A DNA stretch of 49,313 bases, from the NCBI GenBank assembly GCA_030770425.1, contig JASJFT010000284.1:1-49313 (forward strand), read 5' to 3'. This stretch comes from Darksidea phi. Taxonomy: Eukaryota > Ascomycota > Dothideomycetes > Pleosporales > Lentitheciaceae. Each line of letters opens with the position of its first letter. Position 1 is the stretch's first letter. This document shows, in pieces, positions 34,063 to 44,480 of this stretch. Below the pieces are notes generated by a model. That model was not told the DNA's origin. It made no database searches and saw nothing but the letters and a program-made list of their open reading frames with translations. A program made the position numbers and the translations under genes.

Positions 34063-34442
34063 TCACATGCTTTCCCCACTGTCCAAACCCACCAGCCGCA
34101 CCCAAGCACCTCTCTCCTCCCAACAAACAACACGACTCCGCCAATCCCTCCCATCCCTCTTCGGAACTTCAACATGGCATTCCATCGCAAAAGCCGTCGT
34201 ATAATTTGTAAAATCTTGCCACCCAGCCGTGTATAAATGCGGGTAGGTACAATTGGATTGCAGGCCGCAGTAGCTACATTTGATCGTAGGAGGTTGGAGT
34301 TTCTTAGGGTTGGGGCTGTTGGCTCGTAGTTGGACTGCGCCGGGGTAGAAGCCTGGGTTCACGCCTAGTGCTCTCTTCCAAGGGGCGGGTGTCTCCTGAG
34401 GGGGAAGATCGCCGCTCGAAGGGTTGTCTGGGGGCGAGTTAG
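34063..34442 (-). CDS. terminal exon of an unrecognised Cys-containing protein
   Basis: The frame is convincingly coding: SGDLPPQETPAPWKRALG, CSYCGLQSNCTYPHLYTAGW, TTAFAMECHVEVP and RVVCWEERGAWVRLVGLD, ending with a TGA at 34063. The C-x-x-C, later C-H-V-E-(V/I)-P and V-V-C-W-E pattern looks like a compact fungal domain, perhaps metal- or disulfide-stabilised; I do not know its function. There is no in-frame ATG near the start, and an in-frame stop lies further upstream. CCAG at 34443-34446 is a likely acceptor with phase needing one upstream base. The first exon may lie at 34500-34624 (an ATG there gives MPFFFQRSSPSKRP and MKRSRDALDSTSPS), but I cannot fix its donor. Confidence 0.5.
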
Positions 34443-34465
34443 CTGGTTGTGTGTGAGTAGCTAAG

Positions 34466-34902
34466 GGTAGCTAAGACCCCGCAGCACGACGGTAATGGAG
34501 AGAGACAGAGCATATCTCTATGCGACGGCGAAGGTGACGTTGAGTCTAGTGCGTCGCGGGAACGCTTCATGAATGTCGTGAACGGACGTTTACTAGGCGA
34601 ACTGCGCTGGAAGAAAAAAGGCATCGAAGGAAATCGGGGTTGGTAGGTAGGCTACTAGTTAGATCAGGCCTGGAAGCATTGCTAACATGAGAGAAACACA
34701 TAGGAGCAACTAAGGCGGATTTTACACGCGGATAATTTATATGCTTCTTACATTGTGATAGACTGTATTCATGGTTGGAGCCACGCATATCTAGACTTTC
34801 ATCTACTGGCACCGCTATCAACCGAAGGAAAGGTGGTCGTTCGCATACAGGCTTAAGTCTATGTGGAACATATTGTACAGAATCCGACGGCCGCGATGTC
34901 GT
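34466..34902. other. spacer, possible 5' exon of the preceding gene
   Basis: It contains the ORF 34439-34624 (-) discussed as a possible first exon. The rest, up to the mcr1 stop, shows nothing. Confidence 0.35.
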
Positions 34903-36104
34903 CTAAAACTTGTACACCTGGTCCTTGCTATATCCAAGGTCCTTCAGATAACCGGTGAGCTCACCTTGATCTGTGGGGCTCTTCTTGCCGCCGCTGATGG
35001 CCTTGTACATGCCCGGTGGACCGCAGACGAAAATCTTGATCTTCTCGCCCTCCTTCGGTTCCGGCAGCACCGTCTTCAGCAGCTCCTTTGTGATGTAACC
35101 CTTGCCGCCCTGCCACTGCTCCGGCGGGTTATCCAAGACGTAGAAGGCCCTGAAGCGCTGCGGATATGTGTTCTCAAGATGTTCCAACTCCTTCTTCAGC
35201 AGAATATCCTCTTCACCGATATTGCCGAAGACGAGCGTCACTTTCGTCTTGTCCTCAGGGTTCCGGAAGATGGCGTTTGCGACCTGCCACATGGGTGTAA
35301 TGCCGGTTCCACCAGCGATCATGGCGATATGCGAATGTTTATTGGGTGCCCAAGGGTACTTGGGGATGGGTCCTTTGATATCCAGACGCTGGCCGGGCTC
35401 CATATCGTGGATGTGGGTAGACATAGGTCCATTGGGGTACTTCTTGATGATGAACTCGATGGTACCCTTCTGGTCTGCGGACATGTTAGGTCGACTCGCA
35501 ATGCGGGCGAGCGATGATTGACTTACCAACGTCGCTTGTAGGCGTGTACGGTCGGATGACGGGCTTCTCCATCTCAGGCCCCTTGTATTTGGTGATGACG
35601 GCAGCTACACACATCAGCATCCCATCGTGTTCAGAGAACAGCTCCTAGACGTACACGCGACGCGCAATCCGCTCTCCATGTCCGCCTCGGGCAGCGCGAA
35701 GGTGAGCTTCTTCGTATTGTGGTTGACAATCTCCGACTTCTCCAGCTTCAGCGACAGGAAGCCCTGCTCGCCGCCGGTGAAAGCAGGCTTCCCCTGGGCT
35801 CCTGCTTCCCCGGGTACCTTCTCAGCCTCTCTCGAGGGAGGCGCACTGCCGGCCTGCCCGGTGGGGGTACCTCGTCGCATATAGAAGTAGCCGCCGGACA
35901 CGGCAGCGAGGGCGACCGCGGTGTAGAGGAGACCATTGCTTCCGCCGCTCTTCGGTGCCTCGGATGCGTAGCGGCGGACTTGCTGTGATTCTGTTAGCTA
36001 TGCTTTGGGAGCCCCAGCGCATTTGTAATACGACTGGAAGATGGGTAGAGCGTGCGCACCCGCTGCAGCGTGTGTGCTGGCCGGAAAACCTGTCGGGCAA
36101 ACAT
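34903..36104 (-). CDS. mcr1: NADH-cytochrome b5 reductase, mitochondrial
   Basis: Four exons: 36104-36060, 35982-35655, 35604-35527 and 35474-34903. Introns are 77, 50 and 52 nt with matching phases (340 aa, as expected for Mcr1). The first exon encodes a basic mitochondrial presequence ([15 protein letters not shown]). A membrane anchor follows ([19 protein letters not shown], about residues 28-46). The FAD site is RPYTPTSD, the NADH site [15 protein letters not shown], and the C-terminal nucleotide contact is CGPPGM, ending YSKDQVYKF. The enzyme passes electrons from NADH to cytochrome b5 and erythroascorbate-type acceptors at the outer membrane/intermembrane space. The short first exon is typical of fungal orthologs. 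All key motifs are intact. This is a conserved housekeeping gene and useful for placing the species. Confidence 0.96.
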
Positions 36105-36834
36105 GGCGGGACGAATTGATGTGATGGAGAGAAGAATGAAGGCCGAAGCTGAAGTGGATGGGGTGGACGCCGGGAGAGCACAGCAGAGCTCTACGCCAAG
36201 CAAACGTCATTGTCCGAAGCTTGCAACACCACGCCAAGCATCACGACAGTCCGCGCACTAATCTTTCTTCGCGCCGAACCGCTGTGCTCCGTCCAAAGGC
36301 ATCATGTCACACATGCAGACCTGTATTTTCGCTTAAATGCATGCCTCATTCATGCTCACCTGATTATGCTTCGGACAGCGTTTGCGAAGCCCACCGAGGA
36401 TGGCGCAACTCGACCCCCCTCCACACCCAAGATATACTGGCTCATAAAAGCGGGATATTCGCTCACCTTTTGCGCCAGCTATTTTTGTATTTTTGCTTGC
36501 GGTCGACCTACCCGACGGCATGCGCCTCGAGATGAATTGCCCTTTTAGCCTGTTACATCGCGCCTCGAGCACGGCGTAATCTAAATCAATGTTACACTCT
36601 ATACTCAAAATCCACATAGAAGATTAGTCTTATGGGATCCTACAAAGATCCTCGTTTGGCGGGTTGAATAAGTCTTGCAGGCGCTCTCATATGCAGGTGT
36701 CGCTCACAATAACATTGGCAGCAGCACGACGACGCCATTCCAAGCAACTACACCAAGCTCGCCTCTCCTCGGCTCCGAAATTTCGACCAACCCAACTCCC
36801 CCGACTTTACAAATTTCATCTTAAACTGTACGAG
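36105..36834. other. divergent promoter region
   Basis: Shared upstream region of mcr1 (-) and the GH28-like gene (+). The last 100 bases before 36835 are a C/A-rich leader (CAACCCAACTCCCCCGAC) typical of a fungal 5' UTR. An in-frame upstream extension of the GH28-like ORF to 36664 exists but starts without ATG support. No other gene is seen. Confidence 0.45.
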
Positions 36835-37899
36835 ATGAGGTCTGCATTCCTCTTGCTGTCTGGCGCCACAGCAGCCTTCGCATCTCCAAGCAGGGTTAAA
36901 CGCGCAATGTGCACAGTGGAATCTCTCGGCAACCCTTTAGCGGACGACGTACCCGCTATTACTGAGGAGCTCAAACAGTGCGGAGATGCCGGTCGAGTGC
37001 TACTCCCTGCAAATCAAACGTTCCACATTTGCTCTCCAGTAGACCTCTCCCCTTGTCGGAGATGCGACTTTCACATCAATGGTGTGCTTAACGTATCCCC
37101 AGACCGGGAGTATTGGAAGAAGCAACCGGCCGTATTCCAAATCTCAAAATCGACAAATGTAATCATACATAGCGACGGTAACACCGGAACCATCGATGCA
37201 AACAACTTCGGCTGGTCGAGTGGTAGTGTTCCTTTGGAACAAGTGCCAGTATTGTTCCGCATTGGCGACGAGAGTTACCAGATCCATATTCGGGACCTCA
37301 AGCTCAAGAATATTCTAGGAACCGCTTTCCACATTAGTTCCAACAGTTCTGCAGTCCGATTCTATGGGATCAACTTTCAGACCCCGGCGGCTACAAGCTA
37401 CCTCGTAGAGCAGGCTCAACATGTTTACGTGTGGAACACCACTATACAAGCTACTAAGTCTTGCGTCTCAATCTTGCCAAACTCGTCAAACATTCAAGTT
37501 GAAGAATCGACGTGCATCACAACTGGAAGGCACACCGCGCAAAGCGGCTTCGAGCTCCGGTTTGGAACTGGCGGCGGGTTTGACTGGATCCGCAATGTTT
37601 TTGTCAAGAGAATAAATGCAGTTGGTAACATGGACGTGGTTTCGTTTTTGGCGGGCTCAGGAGAAGGCGAGCCACATCCTGTCAAGGTCGACAACACCAC
37701 CTTCATAGACATCACTATTGAAGGCCCCGCCGCAAAAGCCGTGAACCTAGAAGAAGGTCTGAACACCCTAACTACCATGGATGTCACGTTTCGAGACTTT
37801 GAGGGCGAAGCGCAAAACGAGAGCGATTTACAATGTACAAACTCGGCAGACGTGTGCGAGCTTAAGGTAGAAGACTGGAAGGTGGTCATTCGGGACTAG
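36835..37899 (+). CDS. secreted GH28-like (polygalacturonase-fold) protein, probably inactive
   Basis: Single exon, 354 aa. I chose the ATG at 36835 because it opens a clean signal peptide (MRSAFLLLSGATAAFASP) followed by a KR site. The protein then follows the right-handed beta-helix of GH28 enzymes: GRVLLPANQTFHICSPVDL, DFHINGVLNV, NVIIHSDGNTGTIDANNFGW, HVYVWNTTIQA and SSNIQVEESTC. GH28 catalysis needs NTD, DD (usually G-D-D-C), G-H-G and R-I-K. Here the aligned G-D-D-C reads A-T-K-S-C. The G-H-G region reads TTGRHTAQSG, and the R-I-K region reads NMDVVSFLAG. The frame is open with several N-glycosylation sites, so it is kept as a protein, perhaps binding pectin or acting as a decoy (inference). 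Family is firm; loss of activity is inferred by hand alignment. Confidence 0.85.
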   Translation: MRSAFLLLSGATAAFASPSRVKRAMCTVESLGNPLADDVPAITEELKQCGDAGRVLLPANQTFHICSPVDLSPCRRCDFHINGVLNVSPDREYWKKQPAVFQISKSTNVIIHSDGNTGTIDANNFGWSSGSVPLEQVPVLFRIGDESYQIHIRDLKLKNILGTAFHISSNSSAVRFYGINFQTPAATSYLVEQAQHVYVWNTTIQATKSCVSILPNSSNIQVEESTCITTGRHTAQSGFELRFGTGGGFDWIRNVFVKRINAVGNMDVVSFLAGSGEGEPHPVKVDNTTFIDITIEGPAAKAVNLEEGLNTLTTMDVTFRDFEGEAQNESDLQCTNSADVCELKVEDWKVVIRD

Positions 37900-38278
37900 A
37901 GTCCAGAAGTAGAGTGGGAGCCTACGTCATACTCGATTGGCATAAATTATTAAGCTGAATTGTCTTATTCACTCTGTTATTATCGACCGCTTTCACCAAC
38001 GTTTTCATTTCCACGCCCCTTGTTACGTCACCCTAAGTTAAAAAAAAATTACTTCACTCTGCTGCATAGCTTTTCAGAACTTCACAACACTCAAAAAGCT
38101 AAGGGATATTTGCTTTTACGGGCAACTCCCAAGCTCTGAGACAACTTGCGACCCGCACGTACCTGTACACTCAGGTACCTACAACATCAATTCACCTCCT
38201 ACCGGACGTAGACGCACTACATCCTCTCGCGAAACTCATTACTGGGTCCAAATCGCTCTAAAAACAGGCTAGTGGCCT
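37900..38278. other. intergenic
   Basis: Contains an A9 run (about 38040) and a leader-like C/A-rich segment before the next ATG. No gene is seen. Confidence 0.5.
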
Positions 38279-39888
38279 ATGTCAGCGCTGGAGAAACTGC
38301 AATCGTTCTGGAACCGAAGTCTACTACTATCACGAATCAAACCCACAAACATGGCACGCAAGTGCTCGCACAACATGCCAGTTTTGCTCAGCGCAAAACT
38401 CGTAAATCCTGATCTCTGTCCACGATGTCTCATCAATCGACACATGAAAGAGATCCGCGAGTGCCAATCGGGAATCAGTGGCCGTGGAGGCATATTTGGG
38501 TCCAAGCAGAAGGTAATTGAAGAACAAGAGGCAGTTGGTTGGAAGACAGATAAGCAAGCGAAGAGACATCGGGCGTGGATGCGAAAGTGGAGATACGTCA
38601 AGATACAGGCGTGGAAGGATATCAAGATGCTGGAGGATATTTTGAAGGAATTGGATTCTGGGTACAAGACCGAACTGGATGAGATTGAGGCCGAGTGTGC
38701 AAGAGACTTTACGACAATGGCTTTGGCGTTATGGGAAAGCGAGGTGGAGAGCTTGATGGAAGTGCCTGGTATGAGGTGCGTGGGAGATAAGCTAGACAGT
38801 GGTGACGACACCGGTGAGCCGGAGGATGCTGGCAACAACCCAAAAGCTAATCCCTCCGCCGGATTCAGTTGCGAAACGAGAGTGCATCAAGATATGTCAT
38901 TGCTACCCGAGCAAACAGACCAACGAGACAGGCAAGTTCGGGAAACCTTGCTGGCGGAAGTCTCGTTCCCCTACAAGGGTGATGGCGAGCATAAGAGAGC
39001 GAGCCCAGAGAATATCCCGCTACCTGAAGGTGATGACAAAGATTTAGCATACAATGATCTGATATCACTCTCGTGGCCAAATGACGCGCCCAATTCTACA
39101 CTTGCCGAAATGGACGATACAGCAACCCGAATACTCCAACGCATGGACGCTGAAGACGAAGCCTGCCTTAGCACATCAGCCCAGCGTCTGTCCTTTCAAA
39201 CACCATCTACGCTCTCTCGTCCATTCACACCAGCACGATCCGTAATCCGACACCGTTCCTCCCTCTCGTCGAGGCCTTTAACACCGCGCTCATCCTCCAA
39301 GTCCATCCGCTTCGCCGATTTCGCGACCATCGCCACAGACGCAGCATCCCCTACGCCTTCGCAACAACCACATAATGTACACACGTCGGCGGACATGAAA
39401 AGACAGAGCAAATATTTCCACCGCGCACATCCGAACTATGTGCCTAGTACGTGGTCGAGCCCCGAGGGGTGTGACAAGGTGGAAACGAGTTGGTCAAAAG
39501 TCAGCTGGGATGTTATGGATATAATTGAGGAGGAAGCGGAAGTAGAGGTAAAGCACGGAGAGAAGGACGTTGAGTACGATGCTGATGTAGAAAGGAACGG
39601 TGTTGATGAGGAGATGCGGGAGAAAGAGGAACAAGATGCTGATATCGATCTGGTCAACTGCCCTCGTCTCCTAGAAGTGGAGCATGCGGCGCAAGAAGGA
39701 GTGGTAAGGGCTCTTGCTTCTGCTCCTGCTACCATTGCTGCTGTTATTTACGCGGGGTTTCAACTGGAAGAGAAGTTCGAGGCGATAGCGGGAGCATGGA
39801 CGCTGTCGTGGTGGGTATGTTTGATACTGATGCTACTACATTGGCGTATTTGGAAACGCAGTTCCAGACTTATAATAACGTTCGGTAG
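38279..39888 (+). CDS. hypothetical protein, tandem paralog 1
   Basis: Unbroken frame from the ATG at 38279 (a second ATG at 38351, MARKCSHNMP, aligns better with the paralog's start). A 47-nt intron at 39815-39861 (GTATGT...CGCAG) is likely. Without it the tail becomes odd and hydrophobic and stops at 39916. With it the protein ends SWWFQTYNNVR (520 aa), which fits the paralog's end. Shared with the copy at 40756-42009 are DLCPRCLINRHMKEI (C-x-x-C), ALWESEVESLMEVPG, KSIRFADFATIATDA, KYFHRAHPNYVPSTW and AIAGAWTLSWW. The N-terminal half is helical and charged, the middle is disordered and Ser/Pro-rich, and the C-terminus is acidic. No signal peptide. Function unknown; such S-(I/V)-R-F-A plus Y-x-P-x-x-W proteins occur as expanded families in Dothideomycetes (recollection, not checked). 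Confidence 0.72.
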
Positions 39889-40755
39889 TATGTATACTTT
39901 CTCCATAAAAGTATAAGCACATACAGCCAAGGACTTGAGAAGCTTAGAAGTGAGGAGGCGCGATGACAAAGAACGGGGAGCAGATGTAGCAGATACTTGT
40001 TTACGGCTTCAACCAGATAATTGTGGGCGGGATATCAAAGCGTCAATTTCTCTGCTATCTCCGAGCTAAGCTTATCTGCAGACGAGGACGCTGATCATGC
40101 CTTTCTTGCGCAATGTAATAGAGCTAGAAGATTCATACTTAGCAAGACCAGTAAACCTACAGGTAGGCGTGGCGAGACGTACGTATCAACCGCTTCTGCA
40201 GTGAGAGAGCGAGAGTAATCAAGCATTGCAAGATCGAAAACTTTGATTGAAAGTTTTAGCTTCAATATGACGACGGCTATTTTCGGTTTAAATCGTGAGC
40301 ACAAAGCATACAGCTTTTACCATAATAAGACTGGTTAAATTTTGGCGCTGTTTAGCGTTCATCTCTGTTACGCAATTGAGACTAGGGTGTACCCAATGAA
40401 ACATGGAACGTGCAACTATTGCCAAGGCGCGACCCTGACTTTGACGCCTCAAAAATCATTTATTCACGAAATACTGTTTTTCGCCAAAGCTACATATTCA
40501 CGTCTTTACGTTCTTCCCCTCACGTAGATGAAAAGGAAACGATAATACGTCGTACAGGCTAGAAGTGAGTTTCAGCACGCTGCGCATAGAGCATCGCGCG
40601 ATTCGTTCACCACAGCTGCCTGTTTTCACAAAACTTTTCTTTTCAGATACGCTAGTCTCTCACCTGCTCCTCTTTATGCTCTTTTGGATCTTCCCTATGA
40701 GCCACAGTTGCAACTGCACAACTTCGTTTTCAATCTCTTGCACTCAGCTTTCCAT
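39889..40755. other. spacer between tandem paralogs
   Basis: No gene is seen. The frame of the second paralog extends upstream to 40684 without an ATG. Short ORFs at 40021-40218 and 40342-40527 have no motif. Confidence 0.45.
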
Positions 40756-42009
40756 ATGGCGCCAATCCACAACGGCACGGCACTACCATCATCCCACCAA
40801 AAGGCGGTCGCATCTCAATTGCATCAGGAATTCTATGTAGCATGTCCGCACAGCTCCTCAACTTCTCTTAGCGACAAATGGCTAGCAGTCTCGCCAAACA
40901 AGGCTTGCCCTCTCTGCATTATCACACGAGTTACAGGGACTATCAAAACCGTTCAGCACAACTTTACCAAGCGTGGCGGTATCTTCATGTCGCGCGGCGA
41001 GGACAGGCACAAGCCGTGCGATCACAAGATATTGATCAACAGTTGGCGGACAGCTAAGATCCATGGGCACAAAGTCATTAATGTTGTCGAGCAGCTGGTT
41101 ACGGAAGAGAACGTGAAAAATGAGGACAAGGCGATGTTGCATAAAGCGCTAGCAGTTTGGGAAAGTGAGAGTAAGAGGTTGTGGAAGGTGCCGGGTCATT
41201 CATATGAGGGGGATGAAGATGAGATGAGTGAGGAAGAAAAAGAGGCCGTGAGGCTAATGATGGTGTTGCTGGAGGAGACAGTGAAGAAGCTAATAATCGA
41301 GATGGATGAGGAAGACAAGCGGGCGGGGAAATGTCTGCCTCTCCGGCATGATGTCCAAGAACCCACGATACAGCCCCGAAACGAGGAAGCGAAGAAAGCA
41401 GAACCAGTCACATTCGGTCAGCCGATGAGCTCAACACCTCCCCGAACGCCGGGATCTTCATCAAGCTTAGCATTTTCTGGGACAGCACCGCCCACGAGAT
41501 CCATCCTCAAGCGCAAATTATCCTCTTCCAGCACATCTTCCGGGCCTTCTTCCTCACCGTCCCCACAGCCCAACAAACGTGTCCGAACGGCCTCATACGC
41601 CACCGTATCCCCCGATCATCTCACAACAAGCAACCCCTCTTCGTTCCACGCACCATCGCCCAAGTCCACACAAATTACAGTCCAACGACATCGTTCCTCC
41701 ACCATTGCCGAATTGAAACGTCCTCGACGTGCCTTCCACCGCACATCTGATGCCTACATACCAGGCCAATGGGCATCCTCGGCGTTCTCCGAGAAAGCGA
41801 ACACGAGCTTCTACAAAGTGACTTGGGATGAGACGGCGGAGATCACGCGCAGGGAGATAGAAGAGTGGGAAGAGGAGAAGAGGGTTGCCGAGGGATTGAA
41901 GAAGGTTAGCGGGGCTTGGGTTGTCCGGTGGTGGCTAGAGAATGTGGTGGTGAAGGTGGATTTGGAGAGGATAAAGGATGGTGAGGGCGACCAAAAGGTG
42001 GGTGGTTGA
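40756..42009 (+). CDS. hypothetical protein, tandem paralog 2
   Basis: Single exon, 417 aa from the ATG at 40756 (MAPIHNGTALPSSHQK). It is a diverged copy of the gene at 38279. The blocks occur in the same order: KACPLCIITRVTGTI (C-x-x-C), HKALAVWESESKRLWKVPG, KRVRTASYATVSPD, RAFHRTSDAYIPGQWASS, FYKVTWDE and VSGAWVVRWWLENVV. Spacer regions differ in length and share little else. A Ser/Pro-rich disordered middle (TRSILKRKLSSSSTSS) contains basic patches that could be a nuclear signal. No signal peptide or membrane segment. The C-x-x-C pair near residue 57 may bind metal together with downstream Cys/His residues (HKPCDHKI). Function unknown; duplication is inferred from order and proximity. Confidence 0.72.
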   Translation: MAPIHNGTALPSSHQKAVASQLHQEFYVACPHSSSTSLSDKWLAVSPNKACPLCIITRVTGTIKTVQHNFTKRGGIFMSRGEDRHKPCDHKILINSWRTAKIHGHKVINVVEQLVTEENVKNEDKAMLHKALAVWESESKRLWKVPGHSYEGDEDEMSEEEKEAVRLMMVLLEETVKKLIIEMDEEDKRAGKCLPLRHDVQEPTIQPRNEEAKKAEPVTFGQPMSSTPPRTPGSSSSLAFSGTAPPTRSILKRKLSSSSTSSGPSSSPSPQPNKRVRTASYATVSPDHLTTSNPSSFHAPSPKSTQITVQRHRSSTIAELKRPRRAFHRTSDAYIPGQWASSAFSEKANTSFYKVTWDETAEITRREIEEWEEEKRVAEGLKKVSGAWVVRWWLENVVVKVDLERIKDGEGDQKVGG

Positions 42010-42948
42010 AAAGTAAGGCAGGTTGTACGGGCGACATTTACATTTGATTCTTTGCATGACCTTAAATGTTGTCGAACTGCATACATAGGTGGATGATACC
42101 CTCCAGAGGATCTGGCATGGTCTTGCAGCTAGACGGAGTCTACAGCATTCGATGGCCTATTCCAAACAGCTAGTTGGGGTTTAAATATGGGAAAGATATA
42201 CTGGTAAACAAGATTGCAATATTACGTAGGGAGTTTTAGTCCTACGCCCACAGTCCACAACTTACCTTGCCTCTGTTACTAGCTCATCGTTCTCCAACAA
42301 CCTCTGATCGACATGATGTTGAAGCGAATACGAGTGTACTGCGAACAGTGCTTTAATAGGTCTGTATACACTTGACGACGTGGATACTGCATACGGGCCC
42401 TCCATCTTGCTATTGTGATCATCTCGCGCGCGAGATAACCACAGACAAGCCTTACATGCACATCGTGGTATCAGACATATGCGTAATGGTGACGGCCGCC
42501 CGAGTAGCTGATGTGAAACTAAATATCTTCGAATGCGAACTCCTAGTAGCCATACAAGGAGCTCTGCGCGGAACGTGGGATTATCTGTATTGTAAGACTA
42601 AAGACCTGATAATTCCTTGTTCAACCGGACGCTCTTGCATGAGGAGGGACATACTATTAGGAAAGATTCGAAGCGGCATCGAGTCAGGAGTGTCAGAAAG
42701 TGGCGTATGAGGGAGCCTCTTCTCCCGTCTCAAGCTACAAATTCTAGCTTAGATATCTTAGTCCGCCAGTGCCCAAAAGTCTCATTGAAAATGCTCAGCT
42801 CTTGCATAAACTTCTTTAATAGCGTCCCCGCTCGGGTTTTTAGGCGTTATTTCTAGAGTGCCAGCGACTAAAACCAAAATATACCTCCACCTAGCTGCTC
42901 TCGCCTCGATTATATCGGATGGCCTCGTGGCAAGCATCCTTTCACAAT
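42010..42948. other. gene-free stretch
   Basis: Holds a short perfect palindrome ATCTCGCGCGCGAGAT (about 42420-42435). Minus- and plus-strand ORFs (42279-42461, 42372-42710) have no motif. No gene is called. Confidence 0.45.
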
Positions 42949-44224
42949 CTACTGCAAGCAGTCGCTCCATTCGAAGAAGGCATTTTGCCATGTCAAGGTA
43001 CGATTGCTATCCAAGTGAGTCATACAGGACATTCTCAGGATCGCCATAGCTAGTTTCGTCCACGGTTGCAATATATGCTCCCAGTTTTGATCCGTTATCC
43101 GTCGATGAAGAAATCTCGTGTCAAAGAGCGCGAAATCGTTCCGCGCAATTTCTCGCTTATCCGGCAAACCTCGGAATTCACACTTTCAATCGCGCAAAGA
43201 AGACCGAGGAGTGGCAAAAGTGCTCGAAGGATAAAGCCATCTTACATCCTAGGGCATCCTCAAACGAAATGTTATATTATAATAGCATTGTTGGAACGGC
43301 TGGAATGCGCCGGAGGATTTGGAAGAAGCGGCGAAGCGGAGGCACGACTATGAACAGCCTGATAAGCAGTCCATTTACGCCGATATTGAGTGCAGTTAAT
43401 AATACGTGAATATGTTCCCGAAGTTGTTCGACGTTGGGATATCGAATGATGGTCTCTCTACTTCCGTATGCAGGCCTCTTGTTATATTGGGCCGAAAGCG
43501 AGGATTCAGCAGGCTTCGCTGATAATGTTGCCGTAGAGATGAGTTGCCGAACTATTCCATCCTTGCGGGTTAAATGAGCTTTGACTTCAGACGGACCTGA
43601 GACTGACGTGAAAGGTGTAGCGGGTGTCGCTTGAGACGTCGCAGAAGCTGCCTCTTGTGGCTGCTGCGAGATCATCCGGCGTAGTGAGAGCAAAACAGAC
43701 ACCGAGGGTCGATCGCCGTGCACAGAAAGACCTGAATAAGGGAACACGGTGCTTTCGTTCATCCAATGATAGCTTTGGTCGAATCTTGTGACCAAATCAC
43801 ACACTCTGGAGAGCATGTTTTTGACGTCTCATTGTATCACATCCTACGAATGTGAAATCCTCGCTTGCTACTGCCCGAGATTATTGGCATGCGTCTTATT
43901 GTTAAAAACACTCTCTTACAAATTGATGAGCGGCAGCATGGTCTTGATGGCCATTACTTGCGGTGCTATGGAAGCCTTCAGTTCACTGACTCGTTTCTAG
44001 TCATCTAGCCGTCTCAAAAGCCACTCTTTCGTTGGCATTGTCCTGAGATAAAGAATTATGTTCCACAAGTAATGGCAGTGATGAAAGGAGGTAGCGCGGC
44101 ACTGACTAAGCTGTCGTCTTTCGCTGAAGCTCAAATGTTCATCCGATGTTTGGATCCACAGCTCAGCCAACAAATTGCATAACCATTGGTGTGATTTGTA
44201 TAGAATCGTTTTCCAATTGTACAT
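42949..44224 (-). pseudogene. fungal ubiquitin-like-domain protein, decayed copy
   Basis: Minus-strand pieces occur in the order of a large Pezizomycotina family with an N-terminal helical region and a C-terminal ubiquitin-like domain. 44224-43997 ends WLLRRLDD at an in-frame TAG, after which the same frame continues KRVSELKASIAPQVMAIKTM. 43816-43277 carries GPSEVKAHLTR and NVEQLREHIHVLLTALNIGV, ending PAVPTMLL with a stop. A frame change then gives NISFEDALGCKMALSFEHFC (about 43178-43270; family core N-I-x-F-E-D-A-L-G) and another stop. A further shift gives LPDKREIARNDFALFDTRFL and TDQNWEHILQPWTKLAMAIL, ending at 42949. There are at least two nonsense codons and two shifts. The 43277-43816 part alone is a 179-codon ORF that could mislead gene finders. 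Confidence 0.68.
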
Positions 44225-44480
44225 GTTACTTGCTATCTACAGAAGAAGTCCAAATACAAATTACTTTTAATGAGATGCTAATGCCATTTTGCGCGATTCT
44301 GTGAGCCAAACGAAACCGTCGTGAGAGGGCGCGGAAGCGCGATAGATTACCATCCAAATCCATCGCAATGCAATAACAAAAAAAAATGGAAAAGGATATC
44401 AAATGCACCCTGGAAAAACAATACCACCGAAAAATGCATCGCTAACAGTCAAAGCTCACACAGTATAGCACATGTCGATC
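44225..44480. other. short spacer
   Basis: 3' flank of the AflR-like gene. It contains an A8 run near 44380 and no gene. Confidence 0.5.

Noticed and set aside
30118..40427. Near-identical 17-mers (TGCAAYTATTGCCAAGG) at 30118 and 40411, both readable as C-N-Y-C-Q-G
   Set aside because: Similarity does not extend beyond the 17 bases; likely coincidence.
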